A stretch of DNA of 64,000 nt. Origin: Mytilus edulis. Its lineage: Eukaryota > Mollusca > Bivalvia > Mytilida > Mytilidae. The position numbers were made by a program, and so were the translations under genes. Below are positions 50,429 through 61,049 of the stretch, piece after piece. The notes under the pieces are model-generated. The model saw only the letters and a list, made by a program, of their open reading frames with translations, did not search any database and had not been told where the DNA came from. Numbering within the stretch: position 1 is the stretch's first letter; each line of letters starts with the position of its first letter. The stretch spans positions 60,857,613 through 60,921,612 of the forward strand of contig NC_092355.1 of the NCBI RefSeq assembly GCF_963676685.1, read 5' to 3'.

Positions 50429-51637
50429 TTTTTGCAGATCTTGCCATTCACCAATGTATATATGGGTGCATGTACATGTTTCACAGTAATATTCTGCAAT
50501 CTGCTCTTCACTAAAAAAGTCATTTGATCCTGTTACAGACTCTGGTTTTGTATGGCCACATTCCCATTTTTTCTCAAAGTTCACATTAGACATCTTAAAT
50601 CTTGTGCTTATAACTTTCACAATTTCCTCTGTCACAAATTCGTCAATGAATTTGAACAAACCTCCTTCACGTTCTTTACCAAATTGCCAAACCTGAATTT
50701 GGATCAAATTCGGACATTTAATCACGTGTAATTTTGTTAATTTTGTCGTTTTCTGTAACTCAAAGACAGCTGAGTCTCTGAAAAGAGCAACCTGTCTTTT
50801 CTGTTCCTTAGTGATAAATTCTGCAACTGTATATTTCCTGCACAGAGAAGCAATTAAATGATTCATTAAATGAGGTGGTAGAAACCTAAACTTATAACAT
50901 AACCAGGTAGACTTAGTACATGTGTTTTCTGTCACATTAAACATTTCGTATATGTCATACTCAGGTTCTGATTTAATCATACAAGGTACATAGTAGCAAA
51001 GTGTTTGATCAGCAACATCTCTATCTGATATGATCGGACGTATAATGATATCAAATTTCTCCATGACATTCAGAATATGACCCTTGTGTTTTGAAAAATT
51101 GTTTTCCTTTCTGAATACATCGTCTAAAACCTCACTATATAATTTGCCTCTACTGTACAATACATCCCATTTTTTTATATTTCTGATACTAATGTCTCGA
51201 AATTTCTTTGCAGTTACTATACATCTAAAAGCATTTGACAACCACTGTGTGTCTAAAATAATGTAAGAGGGAAGATCTTTGAAATGAACTAAAGCTCTGA
51301 TCTCATGGTGAAATTCCAGGAACAATCTGAGTTCTTCATCATTAAGTGACTGAGGCGAATCAAAAGCAATTTTCTGAATTTCCTGAAAGGAGATTATAGG
51401 TAACACCTTCTTCTTTTCTTGAAGTTGTTTTTCCAGCTGAATAAACTTTAAAGGATATGCTTTGTTCCATGTTTTCATTTTTCTGGCTAAGTTAAGGATG
51501 TTTTCTCGTATTTGCTGGAATACACTGGGATCATCTTCTGTGTTGGAAATGAAGTATTCTTGCCTTATATGTCCTAGTTCATCTTCTGATATATTCTCCG
51601 TATACTTTAAAAAATTTTCTCTGCATGCATCATCAAT
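50429..51637 (-). CDS. Large exon encoding the COR domain and a Cys/His segment
   Basis: 403 codons, phase 0 at both ends. It opens with a helical region of the type that links Roc to COR (IDDACRENFLKYTENI, then a DPSVFQQIRENILNLA helix). The COR core follows: a FLEFHHEIRALVHF segment, LPSYIILDTQWLSNAF, and later a CYYVPCMI strand and FRFLPPHLMNHLIASL. VILDPQWL-like and FRFLPxxL motifs are hallmarks of COR domains. Near the C-terminal end WECGH and, about 25 residues on, YYCETCTCTH suggest a small metal-binding module. The acceptor is TTTTGTTTAG|ATTGATG; the donor is CAAAAA|GTAAGT, a full consensus site. Reading past the donor adds about 30 codons to a stop at 50345, which I regard as intron. 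Confidence 0.85.
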
Positions 51638-51852
51638 CTAAACAAAATAATTGTAATCCTGTTACCTACATGAATGGTGAGTTTACTGTACCAAATATCA
51701 TTTTTCAGAAGTTATTGAAAGATCTTTTGAAAACTATTAAAATGGATTGCTTTTCCTATGAACACTTTAAACCTTACAATCTGATAAAGCTATCATGTAG
51801 ATATTGTGTGTTGGTCCGGTGAAACAGTAAAACAGTGATATCTGTGATATAA

Positions 51853-51945
51853 ATACAATGGATAAGCGTTGGTTCTTGAAAAAGAAACCATGAGCCCGGA
51901 GGGCGAATGGTTTGTTTTTCATGAATCAACGTGTATCCATTGTAT
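51853..51945. repeat. Long inverted repeat in intron 2
   Basis: ATACAATGGATAAGCGTTGG pairs with CAACGTGTATCCATTGTAT. Arms of ~38 bp with a few mismatches surround a loop GAGCCCGGAGGGCGAA. Confidence 0.8.
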
Positions 51946-52399
51946 CTATAACTTAAACTATTGTATTAATGTCTTTTCAAAATAAAAGCCTATTCTTAAT
52001 TAGAAAGTATTGCAAGGAAGTTTTAATAACCATGTTATCGTGACAAACAATATCATATATCACAATTAAATGGTTTTAACAATTCTAATATAACACAACA
52101 CGTCAGCCGTTAAAGATCTTCATTTATCAGGCATCTGAATATTATCTGTTTTGACAAAATTAAAAACATTCGATCTTATTTCTATTCAAGTTAAGAATGG
52201 AAATGGGGAATTTGCGAATAAACAGATGAAATAATACAATATTAATTTATAAAACAAAAATGGACACCTGGAATGTAAACATTTTCATTTCAAACATGTG
52301 GAATAGCCAACAATAATCCGTTAATAAACGATCGAACTCTCTTTTATTTAACAAAATATCCACAAAAACAAAAAAAATATTGAAAAATATAACAAAAAG

Positions 52400-52472
52400 A
52401 ATACAAGGATTCGAACCTAAAACGACAAGTTCTAACTCATTGAGCCTAACCATGAAATCTCGCGGCTACCAA
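52400..52472 (-). repeat. tRNA-like SINE head (minus)
   Basis: On the minus strand GGTTCGAATCC (52417-52407) is a perfect RNA polymerase III B box. Upstream, GGTAGCCGCGAGA resembles the D-arm start of a Ser/Leu-type tRNA. There is no acceptor stem or anticodon arm, so it is not a functional tRNA. Confidence 0.55.
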
Positions 52473-52595
52473 CTCATACTATACGATTGCCTATTATTGT
52501 ACATGTATCTATGAAGGTATTATCCCTGTGTGTCCGTTGTACCGATGTATATCATATATTCATTTATATATATAAATTTGACAACAAAATTGTAA

Positions 52596-52682
52596 CCTTC
52601 TGGTAGCCGAGAGGCTTCGTTGATATGTTGATGTAAGTAAAACGTAACCGAATTCATGGACGGGTTCGATTCCCAGTGCAGG
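52596..52682 (+). repeat. tRNA-like SINE head (plus)
   Basis: TAGCCGAGAGG at 52604-52614 fits the A box (TRGYNNANNNG) and GGTTCGATTCC at 52663-52673 fits the B box exactly, 59 bp apart, as in Ser/Leu-type tRNAs. The 5' and 3' flanks do not pair as an acceptor stem. Likely a tRNA-derived SINE or decayed tRNA. Confidence 0.6.
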
Positions 52683-53074
52683 CATATACAAATTTACAAA
52701 ATAAAGGTAATTTTTTTAAATAATTTCATTAGTGAACAGAAATCAGTTAATTGACCAATTCAAACTTAATGAAATTAGACACACAAAGAAAACAATAGAA
52801 TATAATTAGTTGAGTCCATTTCAGCGATGGATTTAGGAAGCGTTGAATCTTTAAAAAGAATCCATGGTAGATGAATAGGCTGACGTCCTCATTGGTTTAA
52901 GTACAAATAAACACTATCATGTATGGGGTTTTCTCATTGTTAATGGCCGTACGATGACCTATAGTTGTTATTTACTGTGTCAGTTAGTCTCATTTTGAAG
53001 AGTTGTCTCATTGGCTATTATACCACATCTTCTTTTTTATACAAACGTCTGACAAAATTTGTAATTTCCAATAC

Positions 53075-53232
53075 CTCTTCTACATCACAGACCAAGGCAT
53101 CTTTCCAAGTGCCAACAATAACTACAGGTGGATCAAGATCATATGATGTTCTCTTGCTGGCATCAGATTTATTTATGTCCTCTTCCAGTCTACTGTAACA
53201 ATGTATTGAATCCATCCACAATTGGAATAAAT
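53075..53232 (-). CDS. Exon encoding the Roc G4 region
   Basis: The two leading bases complete an Asp codon started by the previous exon, followed by 52 codons. It carries DPPVVIVGTWKDAL: a buried strand followed by TWKD, which sits where Roc domains have the guanine-specificity motif (THKD/NKxD type). Trp in place of His is a change in this motif, but Lys-Asp is kept. The acceptor is TTCTTTGTAG|ATTTATTCC; the donor is GAAGAG|GTATTGG with GT at 53074-53073, phase 0. Open frame continues a little into the intron, so the exact donor is the only uncertain point. Confidence 0.75.
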
Positions 53233-55489
53233 CTACAAAGAAATGTGTATAAAGAATTCATTTTTTCAAGTTTAATGTCATGAATGTTTTGAATTTATCT
53301 TACTAATTTTGTGCGTATGAAGCGCTTTCCTAGATACACACGATGACCTTGCAAGGAATGCTATTACATGTGCTACATATTAGTATCCTATTACTCATAA
53401 TAAGAGAGAAATTAACATTACAAACACTCTGAAGTTTTTATTTGAAGTAGTCATTGAACCATGAATATGAGGTCAAGGACAATGGACATATGACAGGCAG
53501 AAACTTCATAACATAAGGCATCTATATATAAAATATGAGCATCCAAGTCGTCCACCTTCTAAAACATAAAGTTTTTAAGTAGTTAGGGAACGCCACATCT
53601 GCTGTTAAATCACTATCATTTTGTGTTCTGCTTTCTGCAACAGAAGTCGCAGGTTCGACAAAAATTGCTTACTCGCTACAACTTAACACTATGAAGCTGC
53701 AGACAAAATATCAAAGTACTCCCTATTATAGAAACTAAGACAAGTTTATGATAGATTTCTTACGAACAGAGGGGATGGAGCCATTACTTTGATCTGCATC
53801 TTTTGCGACGCAGGTAAAAACCGACCACCATAAAAAAAGACAGTGCTGAAAGTGGCATTTAACACCAACTAATAAAAAAAACAATCAATCAATGATATAA
53901 TTATATTGTACAACTGGTGCCAACGATCTTGTGTTACCGTTGACAGTTTTTAATAATCTATAGAAGGTTTAAATATAATCTGCATAATGCTAAACATTTG
54001 TAAAATAAAACTATAAATTTAAGGGCAATAAATCCAACAAGGCGTCTGCTAAATTTCACACCTTTTCCTTTTCATCTTGATTTCATATAATTTCATATAT
54101 AATGAGTCAATGTCCCAATACTCCAAAAAAGTTCAAAGTCCATTTACTCCAATAAAAATGATTGAATCAAAATGTCTATACAGTATTGTTGACTTAACAT
54201 GAAGGCAGACACACCTGGTGAGCTTTGTATTAATTTGTATAATGAGGTCCATATGTAGAGGGTCTCCCAATCAATCTCATTAACATTCAAAACATTCAGC
54301 ACTGTAGTTTGAAAGGAGACATGTTTTGTTCTATTGAAATTAAATGAATTATTATTCCTGCCAAGTTTGTTAAAATGGGCTTAGTGAGCTAACAAGAGAC
54401 TCCTAAGAGCCTGAATCCCTCATATGGCAAACATATGCCATTTACTCTTTTACTCAAATCGCTTATGTTTGCTTATTTGATAATCTTATCCAGCTGATCA
54501 TTTTCCTATTCTTTTCTAAACTATTAGAGTTTTCAGGACAATATCTAAAAATGAATTCACAGTAATTATTCCTACAAGGAGTCATATCTTGCTGTCTACA
54601 CTCAATTCCTCTCTGTGTTTTAAAGGTTAAAAGACAATTTACCAACAAAAAATTGCAACATTAAGTCAAATCGTCATTAAGAAAAAAAACTTTTACAAAG
54701 TATTGATTATCAATTTCCATTACTTTATTTATGACATTTTCTATTTTATTTCAAGATATTAAACAAAAATAATAACTGCTAAAAATGGACATCTCCGGAG
54801 CAATTGACTTCAAAACAGGATTGTCCATTTTACCGGATTTTTTCAGAGAAGGCAAACTTTGACTTTTTTCAGTTTTGCTGTAACTGCATTTTTTTTCAGA
54901 TACACCTCAGATACTGTTTATTTATGAGTTTCTATGTTTTATTTTGTATACTGTTGTTTTTCTTTTGATCGTTTTTCGTTTTTTTTTTATCTTTGGTATC
55001 TTTCACTTTTGTTTGACCTAGTTAAAAAACACTTCAGAAAACAAAAAAATCAGTCTATAAATAATTGTAATTCCCTTGACCTTTTGGCAGAACCATCAAT
55101 GATAACAGAAAAGCCAATTGGAGATAATTTATCACAACTTTATGAATATCATTGTGACATAATGTGCACATGCTATATACTCTTTGTAGAAAAGAAAGAT
55201 TAGAAAAAGGAATTGCTGCAGTTTTCTTTAATGTTAATTTAACCCAACGTCTGGTGATATCTAACTATTACAATGCATTGCATATATTAATAAAGAGCTG
55301 TTCCATGAGCACATGATATGCCCGTCGCTTTTTGAAAAAAAAGTTCTATAACTCCAGGATCCTCAATGTCATATCATAAATTTATAGAAATAAACTGTAA
55401 TCACAGAGTTATGTCTCACTTACTTGTTATTTTTATAATGCAAATGTTGAAATTAAAATAGCAATACTTTAACATGTATTTTGCAAGTT
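53233..55489. other. Intron 1 (part), gene-free with repeat fragments
   Basis: 53440-53600 has a dispersed repeat (GAACCATGAATATGAGGTCA, GAGCATCCAAGTCGTCC). 53845-53895 is the complement of the (ATTG)n repeat end. 54388-54420 (AACAAGAGACTCCTAAGAGCC) resembles the 5' end of R1. No exon is seen. Confidence 0.45.
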
Positions 55490-55980
55490 ACGGTATAGGG
55501 CTAAACAATCTCCATGCAAATGAGATGTGCCAATGCTAATACAACTGCATAGACTTTTCATAAGTCGTTCCCTTTAAACAAAACTAAACACAAACATTAA
55601 CTTGTAAACTATGTAAACGTTTCAAAATCAATGAACCATAAAGAGGGGGTGGTGTTTTATAGTCTCCTTGGAAATAATACTTGCAAATGCCAATACATCT
55701 TAATCTGACCTAATCACACACTAAAAAATGCAAACTAAGCAAAAGTTTCTAGGTCAATAGACCATGACTGAGGGGTAAAGACCAAATAGTCACCATGGAA
55801 ATGAGATGTGCTAATGTTTATACAACTGTATACCAATTACCATTGACCTACCACAAACAGTTCCCCATAAACTGACCTAATTACAAACTAATACATGAAA
55901 ACTAAACACAGATGTAAAGGGCAATAGACTATGACTGAGAGGTCGTCCCCTAATAATCTTTATGGAAATCAAAAAACCTT
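55490..55980 (+). repeat. ~140-155-bp tandem units, three copies
   Basis: Recurring GAGATGTGCCAATGCTAATA, CTGACCTAATCACA, CTAAGCAAAAGTTT and ACCATGACTGAGGGGT words. The same units appear at 58010-58150 and 59315-59415, where a Penelope-like insertion splits them. Confidence 0.7.
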
Positions 55981-56047
55981 AGTATGCACACTCACAAACC
56001 CCAAGCCCCCACATTGTCACTGGAAAAATAAAATAACTGTAAGAAGA

Positions 56048-57432
56048 AACAAGAGGCTCTCAAGAGCCTGAATCTTTCACCTTAATTTTTTTGGTTAAAT
56101 CTCTCATCAATGATTATTTTGGCTTTTCAATTTATTTAAATGTTCTTTGAATCGTCCTATTTTCTTCAAAAGCAAAAAAAAAAATCATTTTCTCCTATGT
56201 TCTATTTTAGCCATAGGAGCTATGTTTCTTGACATACAAGGAAATAAAATATAAAATTTATACTAGATACTCTGAAACTCATTTAGCCTAAGTTTGGCTG
56301 AAATTGATACAGCAGTTTCAAAGGAGAAGATTTTTTTAAAGTAAGTCAACATGATGAAAAAATTGTGAAAAAAGTCTTTAAAGGGCAATAACTGCTTAAG
56401 GGATCAATTGACAATTTTGGTCAAATTGACTTATTTGTAGATCTTACTTTGCTTAACATTTTTGCTATTAACAGTTTATCTGTGTCTATAATAATATTTA
56501 AGATAATAACCAAAAACTGCAAAATTTCTTTAAAATCATCAATTCAGGGGCATTATACCTAAAAAACCAGTTACCCAATTCGGCTGAAAATTTCAGGACA
56601 GGTAGACCTTGACCTAATAAATACTTTAACTTCTTGTCTTATTTGATCTAAATGCTGGAGTTTTTGAGATATAAGCCAAAAACTGCATTTTACCCTGTGT
56701 TCTATTTTAGCCATGACGGCCATGTTTTTTGACGAAATAGAAAATAAAACACAAACTTTATTTTATACACCCTACTGATCATTCAGTTGAAGTTTGGTTG
56801 AATTTGGTTGAGTAGTTTTAGAGGAGAAGATTTTTTAAAGTTAGCAAATATGATGAACAAATTGTGAAAAATTGTCATTAAAGGACAATAACCCCTTAAA
56901 GGGTCAATTGACAATTTTGGTCATATTAACTTATTTGTAGATCTTACGTTGCTGATCATTTTTACTGTTTACAGTTTATCTTTATCTATAATAATATTTA
57001 AGATAATGACCAAAAACTGCAAAATTTCCTTAAAATTACCAATTAAGTGGCAGCAACCCAACAATGGGTTGTTTGATTCATCTGAAAATTTCAGGGCTGA
57101 TAGATCTTGACCTAATGAACATTTTTACCTCATGTCAGATTTGCTCTAAATGCTTTCGTTTTTGAGATATAAGCCAAAAACTGCATTTGACCCCTATGTT
57201 CTATTTTTAGCCATGGCGACCATGTTTGTTGATATTTCAAAGTTTCGGATACAATTTATAAACTAGATACCCTAAGGAACATTCAGTTAAAGTTTGGAAG
57301 TATTTGGTCTAGTAGTTTCAGAGGAGAAGATTCTTGAAATAGTTTATGATGACAGACGACGATGACGACAGACGACGGACGCCAAGTCATGGCATAACCT
57401 CACTTGGCCCTTCGGGCCAGGTGAGCTAAAAA
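56048..57432 (+). repeat. R1 repeat, apparently full-length copy
   Basis: Starts AACAAGAGGCTCTCAAGAGC, where GAGGCTCT/AAGAGCCT forms a small hairpin. Then more than two ~500-bp units (AAGGGCAATAACTGC at ~56380, AGGACAATAACCCC at ~56884, CAGCAACCCAACAATGGG at ~57051), the GAC-rich run at 57350-57385, the terminal hairpin and A-rich tail. This copy defines both ends of the family. Confidence 0.8.
57399..57425 (+). repeat. R1 terminal hairpin with TTCG tetraloop
   Basis: CTCACTTGGCCC and GGGCCAGGTGAG pair over 12 positions (one G-T) around TTCG; the closing pair is C-G, the C(UUCG)G form known for unusual stability in RNA. Followed directly by CTAAAAAAA. Confidence 0.85.
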
Positions 57433-57454
57433 AATGTATAAGAAAAAAAAATTG

Positions 57455-57996
57455 AATCATAATTTCCTATATGTCGATATGCACATCTACATAGTATGTT
57501 CTTAATATTTACAGAGTTTAATGAAATTCTGTTGTGTGGTTTCAGAGGAGTTGCGATGACAAACTGTTGCAGATGTATATTGAAGCAAATAAGTTCAAAG
57601 CAGCGTAAACCCTAGAAAAATAATAGAATCATAATTTCCTGTCGATATGCACATCTACGTAGTATGTCCTTATTATCTACAACGTTTCATAAAATTCTAT
57701 TGTGTGGTTTCAGAGGAGTTGTGATGACAAACTGTTGCAGAGTTATATTGAAGCAAATAAGTTCAAAGGGGCGTAACTCCTAGAATAAATAGAATCGTAA
57801 TTTCCTGTAGATATGCACATCTACATAGTCTGTCCTTATTATCTAAAAAGGTTTCATGAAATTCTGTTGAGTGGTTTGAGAGGAGTTGCAATGACAAGAA
57901 ACAGTACTGACGGACTGACAAGTGGACAGACAGGCGGACGGACAGACGGATGGACAAACGGGTCAAAAACATTATACCCTGCGCGTGGGGTATAAT
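57455..57996 (+). repeat. Second repeat family R2: three ~165-bp units, microsatellite and terminal hairpin
   Basis: ATCATAATTTCCT...GATATGCACATCTACRTAGT...GGTTTCAGAGGAGTTGCGATGA units start near 57457, 57628 and 57793. After the third come GACGGACTGACAAGTGGACA and CGGACGGACAGACGGATGGA, then the hairpin ATTATACCC-TGCGCGTG-GGGTATAAT (57971-57996). A related end is at 46655-46715. Confidence 0.8.
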
Positions 57997-58009
57997 AAGA
58001 TATGCCAAT

Positions 58010-58150
58010 GCTTATACAATCGCATGCCAAATATCATTGACATACACTAGTGGTTCCCAATACACTAATACATGTAAACTAAGCAAAGTTTTAAAGTCAA
58101 TATACCATGACTGAGTGGTTTGGGGCCAAAGAATCACCATGGTTATGAGA
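58010..58150 (+). repeat. Left part of a ~150-bp repeat unit split by an insertion
   Basis: Same family as 55490-55980 (CCATGACTGAGTGG, CACCATGGTTATGAGA). The sequence continues at 59315 with GAGATGTGCCGACGC. Confidence 0.7.
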
Positions 58151-58511
58151 GAGGGACGAAAGATACCAAAGGGACAGTCAAACTCATTAATCTAAAATAA
58201 ACTGACAACGCCATGGCTAAAAATGAAAGACAAACAGACAAACAATAGTACACATGACACAACATAGAAAACTAAAGAATAAACAACACGAACCCCACCA
58301 AAAACCAGGGGTTATCTAAGGTGCTCCGGAAGGGTAAGCAGATCCTGCTCCACATGTGGCACCCATGGTGTTGCTTATGTGATAACAAATCCGGTAAATA
58401 GTCTAATTCGGTAGATCATATTCATTGAAAGGGGAGGGGATTGTAGTTACGAAGTTAGGAACATATCCGATATCATTTGTGAAACTGTCCCTTTGGTATC
58501 TTTCGTCCCTC
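58151..58511. repeat. Perfect 28-bp inverted repeats within the Penelope-like copy
   Basis: 58151-58178 (starting GAGGGACGAAAGATACC) and 58484-58511 (ending GGTATCTTTCGTCCCTC) are exact reverse complements, 361 bp end to end. The outer copy is the element's own 3' end. Confidence 0.92.
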
Positions 58512-59314
58512 TTTTATTCCATAACGGTCAACCAACTAGTGATGGCGTCCGTAAAATTTACGAAGAAATTGTTTCAACTTAACTATTTGGAACTCTTGTT
58601 TTAATAGCTTCCATCTGAGCAGCAACCCTCTATCAAGAAAATCATGATAGAAAATGCAAGCATCGGAATATCGTATCAATTGGAAGATATATACCCCGTA
58701 TGCAGGTGCTGCTTGAATGTTGCTACTTAGAAAGGGAAAGTTCACAATTGGAAAGCTGAAATCATCTCTTTTTTGTCGTAAAGTTTTGTTTTCAACCGAC
58801 CCTCATTGTCAATTTCTAAATGTAAGTCAAGATATGAGGCCGTCTTAACTGTATCTGTAGTATCCTTTATCTCTAGTTCGACTGGATAGATGCGTTCCAT
58901 ATACTCACCAAATTTTGAATTATTTAGTGAAAGAACATCATCTATATAGCGGAAAGTAGAGTTAAAGGATATTGCTAACTTCTTGTCTTTCTTCCTGAGA
59001 GGTTCCTGCCTAAATTCAGCCTCATAATAATTAAGAAACAAGTCGGCAAGTAGAGGGGCACATGGTGTTCCCATTGGAATGCCGACAGTCTGTTGAAAAA
59101 CACGTCCTCCAAACGAAACAAATATGTTGTCAATCAAGAAATCAAGCATCTTGATAATATCAGTTTCAGAGAATTTTTTGTTTGAATCAGAGTGATCCTT
59201 TACAAAGTAGGATTTATCCCTCCCGAGGACAAGATACTTGTATCTACGTTGGCCATTCTTTTTTATGAAGCAAAGCAATTCCAACTCATTCAATTTGTCT
59301 TTTAGTTTGTCTTT
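58151..59314 (-). pseudogene. Penelope-like element insertion, truncated and frameshifted
   Basis: The minus-strand frame 59293-58742 reads a reverse transcriptase: FFGGRVFQQTVGIPMG-type palm entry (QQTVGIPMGTPCAPLLADLF), the catalytic FRYIDDVL box, and SYLDLHLEIDNEGRL with KLYDKK. The order and words match Penelope-like RTs as I know them. The frame breaks by one base in an A-run near 58780; homology continues in 58745-58536 (NFPFLSSNIQAAPAYGVYI, ...LRKFYGRHH) and then hits a TAG. Upstream RT domains and any GIY-YIG endonuclease are absent. 3' untranslated sequence runs to 58151. The copy splits a host repeat and is flanked by TGAGA on both sides (4-5 bp target duplication). It lies in intron 1 of the Roc-COR-HEPN gene, in the same orientation. 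Confidence 0.75.
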
Positions 59315-60119
59315 GAGATGTGCCGACGCTAATTAAACTGCACACTAAATATCATTGCAATTTCACTAATTGTTGACCATCAACTAGACCTAATCACAAA
59401 CTAATACATTGTTGACGCCTCCGGGAACAGCATACCTATGTCTTGATTTTTGACTCCGTAAAGGAGAGACAAAAACTAAGAGGAGTTATTTTATTAGGTA
59501 TAAACGAGTCACGAAAATTGCATGAAAACAAACTATTTTTGAGGTACACTGTATTGTCTTAAAACTGGAAAATCTCCTCTTTTTGATGAATAAAAATCCC
59601 AGAACTTGGAGACGTAAAATATCTAATTTTTAAAAATCGAAAGGTAGCTTATATCAATCAATATAAACAATTCACCAAAGATTCATGATAATTGGTTAAA
59701 GTGTTATTGAGTTATTGTCCCACACAAAGACGACGGACAGACAATGGTATAGCTGGTATATGTGCATATCAAACAAAGGACATTTTCCAACATTGTAGAG
59801 GAGAATAAACGTCATGACAAAAATATCTATTTTGTTGATCTTGTACTACTGTTCTTTTAGTATATTTAGTTTCTCTCGATATTCTTTAGTTTTTGCTCAA
59901 AACACTATAAAAGGGTAAACAAAATCATCAATTAAGGGCAATCACTCACATGAAGAGTAACAGATGATAATAGGCAAAAATGAAAAAAAATGTTATGGGC
60001 ATTAACTCCTATAACAATTTGTCTTACTGTTTTGACGTATAAGGACAATTGGTAGAGCTCATTATGCTGAACACTTTTGCTCCATTCATATTTTCTATAT
60101 TTATAACAGTTCAAAAAAT
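59315..60119. other. Intron: right part of the split repeat, then gene-free
   Basis: 59315-59415 completes the unit interrupted at 58150 (CTAGACCTAATCACAAACTA). Around 59725-59760 AAAGACGACGGACAGACAAT and GGTATAGCTGGTATA look like the end of another microsatellite-plus-hairpin repeat. Nothing coding. Confidence 0.5.
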
Positions 60120-60955
60120 AATAGACAAAACTTGCATTTTACCCATATGTTCTAGTTTTATCCATGTCCGTCATGTTGGTTGGTACAAAATGTAGGTGGG
60201 GTCATCGGAAACAATTTTAAACTAGAAAGCCTAATGATGATTGTGGCCAAGTTTGGTTAAATTTGTCTCAGTAGTTTCAGAGGATAAGACTTTTGTAAAA
60301 GATAACAAAAATTTACAAAATATTGTAAAATAATTACTATAAAGGGCAATAACTACTAAAGGGGTCAGCAACCCAACTACAGGTTGTAAAATTTGTTTGG
60401 AAATTGCAGGGTGGGTAGATCTTAACCTGAAAAACATTTGTATCCCTTGTCAGATTTGCTCTTAATGCTATAGTTTCAGAGATATAAGCCAAAACCTGCA
60501 TTTTACCCCTATGTTCTACTTCTAGCCATGTCCGCCGTCTTGTTTGGCGGGCCGGGTTATTGGACACATTTTTAAACTAGATAGACTAATGATGATTGTG
60601 GCAAAGTTTGGTTAAATTTGCCTCAGTTGTTTCAGAGGGGAGGATTTTTGTAAAAGATTACAAAAAACTACTAAAAATTGTTAAATATATGACTATAAAG
60701 GGCAATAACTCCTTAAAAGTTCAATTTACCATTTTGGTCATGTTGAACTATTTGTAGATCTTACTCTTCTGTACATTATTGATGTTTACATTTTATCTCT
60801 ATCTTATAATAATGATATCGAAGATATAAATAACCAAAACCTGCAAAATTTTCTTAAAATTACCAATTATGGGGCAGCAATCTAACAACAGGTTGTCTGT
60901 TTTGTCTGGAAATTTCAGGGCAGATATATCTTGACCTGATGAACAATTTTACTTC
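60120..60955 (+). repeat. R1 repeat, partial copy without terminus
   Basis: Contains R1 words in order: CTTGCATTTTACCC, GATGATTGTGGCCAAGTTTG, GGGCAATAACT (60350 and 60703), CAGCAACCCAAC, TTTCAGGGCAGATATATCTTG. It stops without microsatellite or hairpin. Confidence 0.75.
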
Positions 60956-61049
60956 ACTTTCCTTTTTGATTTTTCCTCAGAGTTCAGTATTTTTGTGTTT
61001 TTACTTTTTTCAAATCAAATGCTATGCGATTTCCATTACAATTAATATT

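Noticed and set aside
51478..51480. Start of the COR protein at the Met at 51478
   Set aside because: The frame extends 53 codons upstream to a good acceptor at 51637 and continues the Roc-to-COR linker, so this Met is internal.
52596..52682. Functional tRNA-Ser/Leu gene
   Set aside because: A and B boxes fit, but no acceptor or anticodon stem can be formed.
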